Under the pieces are notes generated by a model. It was not told where the DNA came from. It ran no database searches and worked only from the letters and a program-made list of their open reading frames with translations. A DNA stretch of 64,000 nt from Methylomicrobium agile (lineage in GTDB: Bacteria > Pseudomonadota > Gammaproteobacteria > Methylococcales > Methylomonadaceae), in the NCBI RefSeq assembly GCF_000733855.1, contig NZ_JPOJ01000001.1, positions 2,931,001-2,995,000 on the forward strand. Direction: 5' to 3'. The translations under genes and the position numbers were made by a program. This document shows, one piece after another, positions 20,292-31,027 of the stretch (positions are counted from its first letter, which is position 1; each line of letters opens with the position of its first letter).

Positions 20292-22253
20292 TTGCATCAG
20301 CCCAATGAACTTCCGAAAGCCAAGATCGTGATTGCCGAATGGGAATGTTCGGACGATGCCTGCGTCTGGCCTCCGCGGATCAAGCACATCAATGTCGCGG
20401 CATCCGAGCTTTTGGGCTTCGACGAGAAGGAGGTGGCGGACAAATCTTTCCATCTGCTCTGTCCGGAAAACGAAAATCAACCCTGGCAGCAAGTCTTTTC
20501 GCGTTTGCTCGAATCGGGCGACGATCAGTATGTGATCGCCGGCGTGGCGACCCGTAGCGGACGGCTGATCAAATCCCAACTATCGCTGTCGCGCTTGATT
20601 ACAAAAGATCCGGATTTGATCAATGTATTGATCCTGATCCGGGAATTCGGCAATAAACTTCTTTTGGATGCCACAGGAGAGGAGGAATCCAGGCTTTCTT
20701 CCGCGGCCTCGGGAGCGTGCATGGATGTCGAATCGGCGCTGATCGAGAGCGAGAAACGTTTTCGGCAGATGGCCGAGATGACCGGGGAATGGCTTTGGGA
20801 ACAGGATCCCGACGGTTTCTATATTTACTCCAGCACGGCGGTTTACCAGATCTTGGGTTACCGGCCCGATCAGGTCATCGGCAAGCACTACACCGAATTT
20901 TTAACCGCGCAGGACAAGGCCGAGCAACTGTTTTACGCGACCAGCCAGGAGCCGTTCTACAGCCTGATCAACCACTACCAGCACCGGGACGGCCATGAAG
21001 TGATCACCGAGTCCACCGGCTTGCCGATCGTCGACGCCAGCGGAAAACTGCTTAAGTGGCGCGGCGTCGACCGCGACATTACGGCCCGAAAGCAATTCCA
21101 GGATGCCTTGATCGAAAGCGAAAAACGCATTCGGATGATTATCGAGAGTTCGCTGAATGCGATTGTAATCATGGATGCTCACGGGCTTATCCGGGACTGG
21201 AATCAAAAGGCCGAACAGATGTTCGGCTGGAGCCGCGAAGAAGCGCTCGGACAGCGTCTGGAAGAACTGATCATTCCCGAACGGTTCCGCAGGGCGCATC
21301 GGCAGGGCGTGGAGAATTTTTTGCGCAGCGGCGAGGGCCCCGTTTTGAATCGCCTGATCGAACAGACCGCCTTGCGCCGCAGCGGCGCGGAGTTTCCGAT
21401 CGAACTGAGCATCTCGCCGCTCAGGGAAGGCAATACCTTCATCTTCAGCGGATTCATCCACGATATCAGCGCGCGCAAGGCTGCCGAACAGCAGATTCGC
21501 CAGGCTCAGGTCAAACTGGCGGTCGCGCGCAACGAAATCGAGATTGCGCGCAAGATTCAGACGACACTCTCCCCGTCAAGCCCGATCCGCAACGACCAAT
21601 TCGAAGTCGTGGGCCGCTGTTTGCCGGCCGACCGGGTCGGCGGCGACTATTACGACTATTTCAGCCACGGCGGCCGCCATCTGGAACTGGTGATTGCCGA
21701 CGTATCGGGCCATGCGATCGGGCCGGCGCTGTTTATGGTCGAGACGCGCAGCGCGATCCGCGCGAATGCGGGCGGGGTCGAGTCGCCGGCGGCGAAGCTG
21801 AGCGTGTTGAACAATTTCCTGTTTGAGGATCTCGACAAATCGGACTTCTTCCTGACCCTGTTCTATCTGCAATACGACATCGACAACCGGCTGATCCGTT
21901 ATGCGAATGCGGGCCATCCTCCGCCTTTATTATGTCGGCAACGCCACCAGACCTGCTTCCCGCTGGATGCCGAGGGTTTGATCGTGGGCGTTACCGAACA
22001 GGTCGCTTTTGAAGAGAAATGCCTGCCGCTGGAACCGGGAGACATCATTTTGTTTTACACCGACGGTTTAATCGAAGCCGAAAACGATGGCGGCGATTTT
22101 TTCGGAATGCAGCGGGTCGAGAACCTGCTGCTCGAACATTGCCGGGACGATCCTGAAGCGCTGATCGATGCTTTTCTGGCTCGCCTGCAGCAGTTTTGCC
22201 GGACCGATTCGTTCAAGGACGATATTACGTTGATGGTTTTCAAATGCCGTTGA
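20292..22253 (+). CDS. PAS-PAS-PAS PP2C-type (SpoIIE/RsbU-like) phosphatase
   Basis: About 653 residues, cytoplasmic. Three PAS-like sensor domains occur in order: one divergent (about 20-130, AASELLGFDEKEVADKSF), one (about 165-280, ending WRGVDRDITARKQ) and one (about 285-410, with NAIVIMDAHGLIRDWNQKAE and FSGFIHDISARK). A coiled linker EIEIARKIQTTLSP leads to the PP2C domain, with metal sites in VGGDYYDYF, IADVSGHAIGPALF and YTDGLIEAEN. Such proteins usually dephosphorylate an anti-sigma-factor antagonist. No STAS or anti-sigma gene is adjacent. The TTG at 20292 has an AGGAGAG site at the right distance; an upstream in-frame TTG at 20223 has none. Confidence 0.87.
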   Translation: MHQPNELPKAKIVIAEWECSDDACVWPPRIKHINVAASELLGFDEKEVADKSFHLLCPENENQPWQQVFSRLLESGDDQYVIAGVATRSGRLIKSQLSLSRLITKDPDLINVLILIREFGNKLLLDATGEEESRLSSAASGACMDVESALIESEKRFRQMAEMTGEWLWEQDPDGFYIYSSTAVYQILGYRPDQVIGKHYTEFLTAQDKAEQLFYATSQEPFYSLINHYQHRDGHEVITESTGLPIVDASGKLLKWRGVDRDITARKQFQDALIESEKRIRMIIESSLNAIVIMDAHGLIRDWNQKAEQMFGWSREEALGQRLEELIIPERFRRAHRQGVENFLRSGEGPVLNRLIEQTALRRSGAEFPIELSISPLREGNTFIFSGFIHDISARKAAEQQIRQAQVKLAVARNEIEIARKIQTTLSPSSPIRNDQFEVVGRCLPADRVGGDYYDYFSHGGRHLELVIADVSGHAIGPALFMVETRSAIRANAGGVESPAAKLSVLNNFLFEDLDKSDFFLTLFYLQYDIDNRLIRYANAGHPPPLLCRQRHQTCFPLDAEGLIVGVTEQVAFEEKCLPLEPGDIILFYTDGLIEAENDGGDFFGMQRVENLLLEHCRDDPEALIDAFLARLQQFCRTDSFKDDITLMVFKCR

Positions 22254-22689
22254 ATCCGGCCTCGCCGGTGCAAAAAAATCGGCGATGCCTTCGCTGAAAC
22301 GAATACCCGACATTTGCCCGCAGGAACTTTCGGTTCTGATGCAGATCTACAACAATAATTGCACCTAAAACAACAATTCACTCGCACAATGAAGGTGCAT
22401 GCTGTCATCGGGGGACTGAGCTTTTTATCCTTCTTTTTCAAAAACTTAAGATCTTGATTTTTAAGTACAACAAAATCAGATATTTAAATTTTTGTTGTTT
22501 GATTTTTTCCTTAAAAAAATGGCTGCAGTTTTTTATGGCATTGAAATTGCTGTGGACCGTAGTGAGGAAATAGTGGAAGTCCGGCCGAAACCCAGAGGAA
22601 AATTTTCATCACTTCGTCACATGCAATAATTAGAATAATTTTGTGATGCACTTTCCATCAAGTTATTTGCGGTAAATTGAGGTAAAGTC
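22254..22689. other. Intergenic region, no gene seen
   Basis: 436 bp without a supportable gene. It includes a 7-bp inverted repeat TGCACCT/AGGTGCA around 22357-22403 and a very AT-rich block at 22430-22530 that may contain the promoter of the hydroxylase gene. Confidence 0.55.
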
Positions 22690-23706
22690 ATGCTAAACAT
22701 CATCGAAATTTATTCCACCCTGCAATCCTCCCTGTCGGCCTGGCACATGCAGTTCCCCGACAATTGGCCGTTCGTTTGTGTGATTTTGGGATTTACTCTG
22801 CTGTCGCTTGCCGAAATTCAGCGGCCCACCCTGCGGCAACGGCCCGAACAAACCCTTGCCGCCTATCGCGTTAATTTGGGACTATTTGTCGTCAACAGCG
22901 TGCTGATGTCTGCTTTGTCGATAACCGGCCTGTGGTTTGCGCTGGAGCATTTTTCCGGAGAAGGCCCGCTGGACGGAATCCGTAGCCACGGCTGGAAAGC
23001 GCTGCTGGGCTTTTTGCTGCTGGATTTGCTTTTGTATGCATGGCATCGGGTCTGCCATCGGTTCGACGGATTATGGCTGTTCCACAAGGTCCACCACAGC
23101 GATCCCTATCTGAATGTATCGACCGCTTTCAGGATTCATATTGTCGAGATGGTGATGACCACCGTGCTCAAAGCCTTATACATTGTTCTGCTCGGCATCG
23201 ACAAAACGGTCGTATTCGCTTACGAAACGGTCTATCCGCTGTTCGTGATGTTCCACCATACGAATATCGCCTTTCCGGGCGAGAAATGGCTCGGCCAGAT
23301 GATCGTGACGCCGTATCTGCATCGCGTTCATCATTCGCGCGAACGGTCGGAGCACGACAGTAATTACGGGGCGATCCTTTCGATCTGGGACTGGTTGTTT
23401 CTGTCGCGTAAAGAGGTCGAGCCGGCAGCCGTCGGGATCGAGCAAGCGGTGCCGCCAACGGTGTGGGGATTGGTCAAATTCGGTTTCGTGAATACCGCAC
23501 CGCCGGCACCGGTTCCTGCCTGTGCCGGCGCGGTCACGGTGAATATCCACACCATGATTGCCGAAGCGGCGTACTACAAAGCCGAAAAGCGGGCGTTTTC
23601 GCCGGGCTACGAATTATACGACTGGCTCGAAGCGAAGAGGGAAATCCTCAGCCAGATCCAGCGTGACCACAATCAGTTCCAGGGCGATCGCTATATGAAT
23701 TGTTGA
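22690..23706 (+). CDS. Sterol desaturase/fatty acid hydroxylase family protein with C-terminal DUF2934
   Basis: 338-residue membrane di-iron oxygenase. Four hydrophobic segments precede and separate the His clusters HRVCH, HKVHH and HRVHH that bind the iron pair, plus FHHTN. Members hydroxylate or desaturate sterols, fatty acids or carotenoids; the substrate here is unknown. The last 50 residues contain IAEAAYYKAEKRAFSPGYEL and DWLEAKREIL, which match the small DUF2934 domain normally found alone or at the ends of unrelated proteins. It is convergent with fumC, with a GC-rich hairpin at 23734-23772 between them. Confidence 0.88.
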   Translation: MLNIIEIYSTLQSSLSAWHMQFPDNWPFVCVILGFTLLSLAEIQRPTLRQRPEQTLAAYRVNLGLFVVNSVLMSALSITGLWFALEHFSGEGPLDGIRSHGWKALLGFLLLDLLLYAWHRVCHRFDGLWLFHKVHHSDPYLNVSTAFRIHIVEMVMTTVLKALYIVLLGIDKTVVFAYETVYPLFVMFHHTNIAFPGEKWLGQMIVTPYLHRVHHSRERSEHDSNYGAILSIWDWLFLSRKEVEPAAVGIEQAVPPTVWGLVKFGFVNTAPPAPVPACAGAVTVNIHTMIAEAAYYKAEKRAFSPGYELYDWLEAKREILSQIQRDHNQFQGDRYMNC

Positions 23707-23774
23707 TATGCCGTCCGAGTGCAACGGACAGTGCGGCGGGCGAGTAAGCATTAAGTAATCGCTCGCCTGCCGGG

Positions 23775-25148
<1,374 letters not shown>

Positions 25149-25355
25149 GGCATAGCCTTATGAAGTGTAAATTGTAGAGTCGATCTGTTGCCAGTTCTTT
25201 GAGTGGGTTGCGTCGTGAAGGTTTCCGAAGCCGGCTCCGATGTCTTGTCCGTCGGCCGCATGGATTTGCCTGTCCGGAGTGCAAAGGCATGTTTAAGATT
25301 GGCGGAGGGCGCTTGCTGTAAAATCGCCTTTCGGACAAATGATCGGAAAATCGCT

Positions 25356-25611
25356 ATGGCTATTACCCCGTGGGCAACCCGCGCTTTGTTGTTACCCTGC
25401 TCGCTGCTGAACGCTTGCGCCGAAATCAAACAGACCGGCAGGGTTGTGGGCCATACCACGCGCGATGTGACTTGCGAAATCGGGCATGGCACGCGCGATG
25501 TCGTCAAGGCCATCGGCCATGGAACCCCGGGATGCGGCTCAGGAAATAGGGCATGGCGCCCGGCGCTCGGTCGGCAATCTCAAGGACGAAGTAGATGGCG
25601 AGGAAAATTAA
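25356..25611 (+). pseudogene. Small lipoprotein with 11-residue repeats, frameshifted
   Basis: The ATG at 25356 starts a signal peptide ending in LLNAC, a lipobox. The mature part is a run of about four 11-residue repeats of the form GHxTRDVxxxI. An extra C in the CCCC at about 25524-25527 shifts the frame; removing it restores GHGTRDAAQEIGHGARRSVG and an acidic end DEVDGEEN stopping at 25611. The unshifted frame instead runs into unrelated basic sequence ending at 25619. Either a real mutation or a sequencing error; the repeats make the ancestral frame clear. Confidence 0.7.
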
Positions 25612-25763
25612 TTCCCTGATGCGCCAACATTTTTCCGGACGCGTGATTACGTACACCGTCTTTGGCGGCAATAATTCATCGTTCACAAACTCACCGGCAG
25701 CATGCGCAGCCGGATGTCCGGTCAAGGTACGGTTAGCCGCCTGGGCGGGCTGCAGTGAAAGCC

Positions 25764-26243
25764 TCAGTAAGGCGTTCCGTCCTTGTGGGTGAAGTGCCAT
25801 TTGCCGTCCTTGAGATCGGCTTGAAGATCATCGTCCGGGTACGCGCCCCGGTCTCCGGGGGTTCTATCGCCGATTTCGAGATACACGACGACTTCGGAAG
25901 TGTCGTTGATCAAGTGGTGCGCATTGCCCGAGCCGGCCTTAAAGCCGGCGCACATGCCAGGGGCGAGCGGCGTATTGCCCGCGTCCGTTCGCAGCGTCGG
26001 GTGGCCGCTGAGGATGTAGATGAACTCGTCCTGTTGGGTGTGACTGTGGCGAAGGGCGGAGACCGCTCGCGGGGCGAGGCGGGTCAAGTTGACGCCAAAG
26101 TGGGTGAGCCCGAAGACATCGCCCAGTTGCCGCTTCTCTCTTCCCTTCATCCGCGAGGCAAACGGTTCAGGATAAGTCGAGGGCTTGGTACGCGGGGGCA
26201 CTTCGTCGGCCTGCACTGCGATGGGGGTCTTAGGATTGCTCAT
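25764..26243 (-). CDS. Cupin domain-containing protein
   Basis: 159-residue single-cupin protein. The metal-binding cupin motif 1 is seen in ALRHSHTQQDEFIYILSG (His, His, Glu), followed by a G-rich turn and motif 2 in GNAHHLINDTSEVVVYLEIG. The C-terminal DDDLQADLKDG and FTHKDGTPY resemble cupins acting on small sugar or acid substrates, but no reaction can be assigned. It forms a likely pair with the NTF2-like gene 32 bp upstream. Confidence 0.82.
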   Translation of the reverse strand: MSNPKTPIAVQADEVPPRTKPSTYPEPFASRMKGREKRQLGDVFGLTHFGVNLTRLAPRAVSALRHSHTQQDEFIYILSGHPTLRTDAGNTPLAPGMCAGFKAGSGNAHHLINDTSEVVVYLEIGDRTPGDRGAYPDDDLQADLKDGKWHFTHKDGTPY

Positions 26244-26275
26244 GGGCTGTACTTTTGTGGGGAGGCAAGAAGTTT

Positions 26276-26632
26276 TTATGGCTCGTAGTGCGCCTGAGCG
26301 CGGCAGACCAGGCCGGCTTCATTGAAGTGGAAAACCTCGGCCACACGTTTGCCGGTGGCGCCCATGTAGTGAATGACAATGCTGTTGACCCCAATGAGCG
26401 TGCATATGGGCTCGAAACGCAAGTTCGGGAAAAGGGCCAGCGCCTTGGTCCAGTAGGCGCCGACTGCCTGCTTGCCTTGAAGCCGGCCTTCCGGATTGCC
26501 GGTCACTTGAATGATAACCGGCGAGGACATTTCGAAATCATCGGTGTAGTGCGCCAGGATGCGCGGTAGGTCATGCGCATTCCAGGCATCGAGCCAGTTC
26601 TTGGCGAAGCGTTCTGCGAGTTCTCTGTTCAT
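26276..26632 (-). CDS. SnoaL/NTF2-like domain protein
   Basis: 118-residue NTF2-fold protein. RFAKNWLDAWNAHDLPRILA and HYTDDFEMSSPV are the start of the SnoaL-like fold; the end has EVFHFNEAGLVCRAQAHY. Members are isomerases, hydrolases or binding proteins and no specific role is visible. It is co-directional with the cupin gene. Confidence 0.82.
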   Translation of the reverse strand: MNRELAERFAKNWLDAWNAHDLPRILAHYTDDFEMSSPVIIQVTGNPEGRLQGKQAVGAYWTKALALFPNLRFEPICTLIGVNSIVIHYMGATGKRVAEVFHFNEAGLVCRAQAHYEP

Positions 26633-26719
26633 GGGAGGGGTTGTTGGTTACGGTCTGTACCTGATCTTGCCTTTAGCCGAGCAAGTGCGTTAAACGGCCG
26701 CGTTCGCGGGAAGGCTTTA

Positions 26720-27400
26720 TTATACACTTTTTGCCACGAGCATTTTTGTGGCACCTTTTTGGAATTCATAGCCCACTTCGACCAAATCGACACTGATCCC
26801 GTCTGCCTCCAATTCGGCGATGACGGGCTTAAGATGCGGTGATGTTTGATTGTCGCTAAGCGATAGAAGAGGATAAACACGGACTTCTTTGGCTATGCGG
26901 CACAGCTCTTTCATCGAAAGAATGTGTTGACTCTGATTTACGTGCTCGCTGTATAAGAACAAATAATGCGAACAAAGCGCGATTTCAAATTCACCATCAT
27001 CGAAAGGAAGCGTGGGCAGGGAAGCATTCAGATAGCGGCCACTCTCTTTTGCTACTCCGTAATCAGCGAGAAAGAGGCGCATCGCCTGCATCCTTACTTT
27101 TCCTAGCGCTTCAACATGGGGAATGTGCTTCCAAACATAGTCGTCTTTATTTTTAGAGACTTGCTCGACAACTTGGGAGTACACTTCATCAATTCTCGCT
27201 CGAATTTGATTGGCATTAAACCGATAGATCGGGTCAACTGAGATGACATGGCCGTTTTGCTCGGTCAATTCGGCATTGAAAGATGCCGGTCCATCGCCAC
27301 AGCCAAGGATTTTCTTGCCGAGGTCATGGTTTGAAAGCGAGAACATTGCTTTGTACTCGCTTAACGATCGGCCCCAATGGATGACGCTCGATAATTCCAC
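26720..27400 (-). CDS. SAM-dependent methyltransferase-like protein
   Basis: About 226 residues. KKILGCGDGPASFNAELT is the SAM-binding glycine motif, VISVDPIYRFNANQI the acidic ribose contact, and LPFDDGEFEIALCSHYLFLY the later motif typical of class I methyltransferases. I place the start at the GTG at 27400, which has a GGAGGA site 7 bases upstream; the open frame extends 40 codons further but that stretch contains an intergenic repeat fragment (27441-27453). Substrate unknown. Confidence 0.8.
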   Translation of the reverse strand: MELSSVIHWGRSLSEYKAMFSLSNHDLGKKILGCGDGPASFNAELTEQNGHVISVDPIYRFNANQIRARIDEVYSQVVEQVSKNKDDYVWKHIPHVEALGKVRMQAMRLFLADYGVAKESGRYLNASLPTLPFDDGEFEIALCSHYLFLYSEHVNQSQHILSMKELCRIAKEVRVYPLLSLSDNQTSPHLKPVIAELEADGISVDLVEVGYEFQKGATKMLVAKSV

Positions 27401-27440
27401 GATACTTCCTCCTGCATCATTGCAGTTGTCCGGCAATCCC

Positions 27441-27453
27441 TGCCGGAATGACG
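27441..27453. repeat. Partial copy of the CGTCATTCCGGCA intergenic repeat
   Basis: TGCCGGAATGACG here is the reverse complement of the core of the element at 2437-2552; adjacent CCGGCAATCCCTGCCGG forms its own palindrome. It lies upstream of the methyltransferase start. Confidence 0.6.
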
Positions 27454-27661
27454 TGTTTTCCTTCGTGTTTTCCTTACGAAGGCCATATTCCCAAAGCGAA
27501 AATGCTCTAGCCGAGGTCATCTAATACCCGCGTCTAAGAAGCCATTACTTTTTTCACAGGACGTCAGCTAATGTAAAGCGGGCGTCCTGTGAATCGGATT
27601 GATGACAGGATGGGGATTTCCCCCTGTTACGGATCAGTTATTCGGCCGGATTTCCATTTTA

Positions 27662-28432
27662 TCAGGAATCAAGGCATCCCCATAATAAGCCAGTCTGAAT
27701 CGTAAAAGACCCATCCTCCTCGATAGCCAGTGCTTCGCGTACTTCTCGTGGCGCCTCGATTTGAATCTCCCGGATCATCGCCACCTTCGACGGCGGCGTA
27801 CGGATGGTCGCCACCCAGGAGGCGAACTCGAGACGCACAGGCCAACGTGAGTGTTCGAGCAAGGCAAAGCCCGCCTCTTGAAAATGGCGTCGCCACTCCG
27901 CTTCGGAACGATCGCGGACGTGCGAGCGGTCGTGGAGCAATTCGAGCGCCTGAAGGTGTGAATCAACCAGCGGGTCGGAAAACGTCTCGACGTCAATGAC
28001 CAGGATATATCCGTCCGGTCGCAGTACCCGCCGCATTTCTGCCAATGCCCGATCAAGACCGACCCAATGATGGGCACTGTAGCGCGTGGCCACCAAGCAG
28101 AAGGATGCATCGGGAAAAGGCAGCTCCTCGGCATTGCCCTGCTTCGTTTCAATGTTGGCGAGCTCTTTCTGGCCGGCCGCTTCACGTACGGTAGCGAGCA
28201 TGCTTTCGGAGGGATCCAGGGCAACGATGCGTGAGACCAATGGAGATAAAGCGAAGCTCAGGTGGCCCGCTCCACAGCCGATATCGAGCCCTACACCGGT
28301 TCTGGGAATGGCCTGTTTAACGAGGGCTTGCGCCCTGACAAGATCGTTGCCTTGGGCATGAACCGCGCTGGTCAGATAAGCCTTGGCCTGTGGGTCGAAT
28401 TGCTCATGAACTGATTGGCGATGTGTCATCAT
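27662..28432 (-). CDS. UbiE-like class I SAM methyltransferase
   Basis: 256-residue methyltransferase. Motif I is GVGLDIGCGAGHLSFAL, motif post-I IVALDPSESML, motif II ELPFPDASFCLVATRYSAHH and motif III MRRVLRPDGYILVID. The C-terminal third (WRRHFQEAGFALLEHSRWPV) is of the substrate-binding type; the substrate is unknown. Divergent from an HTH regulator across a 110-bp region with a perfect palindrome, so it is the likely target of that regulator. Confidence 0.88.
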   Translation of the reverse strand: MMTHRQSVHEQFDPQAKAYLTSAVHAQGNDLVRAQALVKQAIPRTGVGLDIGCGAGHLSFALSPLVSRIVALDPSESMLATVREAAGQKELANIETKQGNAEELPFPDASFCLVATRYSAHHWVGLDRALAEMRRVLRPDGYILVIDVETFSDPLVDSHLQALELLHDRSHVRDRSEAEWRRHFQEAGFALLEHSRWPVRLEFASWVATIRTPPSKVAMIREIQIEAPREVREALAIEEDGSFTIQTGLLWGCLDS

Positions 28433-28494
28433 CGTAAATACTCCGTAGAAAGGAAAGAGCCTTTACGATAAAATGAAAAATATCATGGTACAAG

Positions 28495-28514
28495 ATAATA
28501 GTTTATCCTATTAT
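28495..28514. promoter_or_regulatory. Candidate operator in the methyltransferase/HTH divergent promoter
   Basis: ATAATAG (28495-28501), six-base spacer, CTATTAT (28508-28514): a perfect 7-bp inverted repeat, AT-rich, lying between the two divergent genes. Plausible binding site for the adjacent HTH protein. Confidence 0.5.
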
Positions 28515-28542
28515 ATAGGTTACCAGACAGACGAACGCCATT

Positions 28543-29379
28543 GTGAAACACGGCAACGATTTCGATAAACACGACAACCAAGCCAGCGCGCTTGGCGACT
28601 TTCTGCGAGCGGCACGCGAACGCTTAGCGCCTGAAGACTTCGGCTTGTCCAAAGGACAGCGCCGTAGAACTAAAGGCTTGCGGCGCGAAGAGGTCGCCGA
28701 TTTGTGCGGCATTAGCACGACTTGGTACACTTGGATGGAACAAGGCAGAACCACAGCGATCTCGGTTGCCACTCTGGCCGAGCTAGCAACCGGCTTGCGG
28801 CTTACAGAAGCGGAACGCGCCTACCTGTTTCAACTCGCGGGCCGTACCGATCCGGCGCTTCCTCATGAAAAGCACGAAGGGCCTGCGCCTTACGAAGCGC
28901 TCGTCGCAGCCATCCGCTCGCCAGCCTATATACTCGATCGCTATTGGGATGCTATTGCCTGGAATCAGGCAGCGGCCAAACTATTTTGCGACTGGTTAGT
29001 TTCGCCATTAGGTCAAAGAGAAAAGTTTGCCCCCAATTTGTTGCGCTATGTTTTTCTTCACTCCAACGCGCCAAATTTGATCCTGGATTGGGAAGAACGC
29101 GCTTGGCGCCTCGTGGCTGAATATCGAGCCGATAGCGCCGGTTTGCGCCATGACGCCGTACACCAAGCGCTGGTTGATGAGCTCCAAGCAGTTAGTCCGG
29201 TTTTCAAGGAGGCTTGGCGATCCCAGAAAGTGCTTGCTCGCGAAGGGGGAAGTCGGGGTTTCTTGCTTCCGAAAGAAGGCAAACGCTTCTATTGGCAGTA
29301 CACATTACGGATGGCCCAGCAAAACGAGATCAAACTCGTCGTACTGCATCCACAGGATTGCGATGAAGGGTTTTATTGA
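28543..29379 (+). CDS. HTH transcriptional regulator with MmyB-like ligand-binding domain
   Basis: 278-residue regulator. A helix-turn-helix of XRE type (about 15-90) includes LGDFLRAARERLAPEDFGL, RRTKGLRREEVADLCGIST and WYTWMEQGR. The rest (about 105-275) is a PAS-like MmyB ligand-binding domain with SPAYILDRYWDAIAWNQAA and NLLRYVFL. These regulators usually repress an oxidoreductase or methyltransferase gene transcribed divergently, matching the gene at 27662-28432. The start is GTG at 28543. Confidence 0.88.
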   Translation: MKHGNDFDKHDNQASALGDFLRAARERLAPEDFGLSKGQRRRTKGLRREEVADLCGISTTWYTWMEQGRTTAISVATLAELATGLRLTEAERAYLFQLAGRTDPALPHEKHEGPAPYEALVAAIRSPAYILDRYWDAIAWNQAAAKLFCDWLVSPLGQREKFAPNLLRYVFLHSNAPNLILDWEERAWRLVAEYRADSAGLRHDAVHQALVDELQAVSPVFKEAWRSQKVLAREGGSRGFLLPKEGKRFYWQYTLRMAQQNEIKLVVLHPQDCDEGFY

Positions 29380-29564
29380 GGCCGTTTAGCATCTTGCATT
29401 TCTATCGAGCTATCCTACGGTAGGAAATGCCAGATAATCGGTTTTCCAAAGCAAAGGCGGAGCTTTTTTTATATGTCGGCTGCCAATCCTTAGCTTTGAA
29501 ATTTTCATTATTTATGTCAAAGATCCCTATAGCGTGTGGCACAATTAATGAAAAACCACTTTAA

Positions 29565-30008
29565 GGAAGCTCTGAATAAGTAGTTTTTATTGCTAGCACC
29601 GGTCAATCAATGGGGTGCGTGGCCGAAAAATCGTCCGATTTTCGACGAGAAGCGGCCCCTGTGGGGCCGTTTTCACCCTTTGCCCCGGGGTTTTCCAGGA
29701 CGCAGGACGGATGTCTCCCTAGGTCGGCCTCAACGCCTTCCGGATGGAGTAAAGATTGCCGAGGGCAAACAAGCGCACTTGGGTATAGCCGAATTGGCGC
29801 TTGACGATCCGGAACGGATGCTCGACCGCGGCTCGCAAAGGGGCCAGCATGCGGTTGCAAAGGGCTTGTTCCACCGGCAAGTCCTCGCCCTTCTTGCGCT
29901 TGAACGGAAACGCCCAGACCGGCTCGCCTTCCTGACGTTCCGCCGCCAAATTGCGGTCCTTGCGCGTATAGGCGCGATCGCCCAGCACGACCTGTTCCTC
30001 GCCACGTA
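29565..30008 (-). pseudogene. IS5 family transposase, 3' remnant with one inverted end
   Basis: About 97 C-terminal residues of an IS5-type DDE transposase remain: VLRGEEQVVLGDRAYTRKDR, then the end of the catalytic domain with VEHPFRIVKRQFGYTQVR, stopping at 29719. The terminal inverted repeat GGAAGCTCTGAATAAGT starts at 29565 after a TTAA that could be half of the target duplication. The N-terminal two thirds is missing: the sequence jumps at about 30008 into an IS630 gene. Confidence 0.8.
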
Positions 30009-30988
30009 AAACTGATTTTATAAGTTGAGCCAATACTTGCCATCAGATTTTGCACGGCTTCGAGCAATTGCTCCTTGGTCCAGGTGGCAAATCGGCGCCA
30101 GTGGTATTTGGCCTGCTTCCACACGATTTCGATCGGGTTCAGTTCCGGGCTGTAGGGCGGCAGATGCATCAACACCAAGCGATGATTGACCAACCCGTCG
30201 TCGAGTTTTTCCGGGTCAATGCCATGATGGATCGCGGCATTGTCCAGCACGACAATCGTCAGCGGCATCTGCTGCTCGCGTTGGGCGAGACGGTCGATTA
30301 ATTCGACAACGGCCTGACGGCGGATAGACTGGGTGTGCACCTCATGCCAGACTTCCCCCGTAGCATAGTCCAAGACGCCCACGACATTCACCCGTTGGTG
30401 CGTGAGGCCGGCATCGGCCGTGTGCGGTTTGCCTTTGGGATTCCAGGCCCGCTGCACGTTGGGAATCGTGCAAAAGCCGCTTTCGTCCAGGTAAAACAGA
30501 GCGGTTTTGCCGGCGCGGGCGGCTGCCTGGCCATGCTTCAAGTTGACGCGGGCGGCCTCGAACTGGACCGGACACCGGCTTTTTTTAAAGACAGCCGTGT
30601 ACGCGTGAATGACAGTCCACGCGCCCGCAAGCCCGCCGATAAGCGGTCGAGACTAAAATCAGGCGCCTCCGGATGCGCCGCGTGGACTTGCCGGGCAATC
30701 TCCGCCAGGGTGGCAGGGGCAGCACGGGCTATCGCTTCAGCGGTATCCAGCAGGGCCGCCGCCTTGATGGCCCTCCAGCAGCCCCATCAGGCCTCGCGTG
30801 CGCCACGCTTTGCGCCAGTGATAAACGGTCGGCGGCGTGACACCGAGAATATCGGCCACTACCGGTAAAGGATGGCCTTTGGCCAACGCCAATACGCCCA
30901 AGGCCCGGCAGCGGAAATCCGCATACCGGTGATGGATGGAAAGCTCCTCCAAGGTGAGGCGTTCGGCGGCGTTTAATTCCAGGTTCAT
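30009..30988 (-). pseudogene. IS630 family transposase, frameshifted and 3'-truncated
   Basis: The N-terminal helix-turn-helix part (30737-30988, with HPLPVVADILGVTPPTVYHW) ends in a frame change at about 30745-30760, where the frame switches to KAAALLDTAEAIARAAPATL and on to the DDE domain: LFYLDESGFCTIPN (first Asp), VVLDNAAIHH (second Asp) and LPPYSPELNPIEIVWKQAK (Glu). The last codons run without a stop into the IS5 remnant. No A-rich slippage signal is seen at the frame change, so this looks broken rather than programmed. Its 5' end lies against the next IS630 element. Confidence 0.8.
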
Positions 30989-31027
30989 GACACGTTACCG
31001 GGATAGGCTCTTAGTAGTCCGCCAAGC

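Noticed and set aside
30745..30760. Programmed frameshift in the first IS630 gene
   Set aside because: There is no A-rich slippery run at the frame change and the gene also lacks its stop; it is better read as a broken copy.
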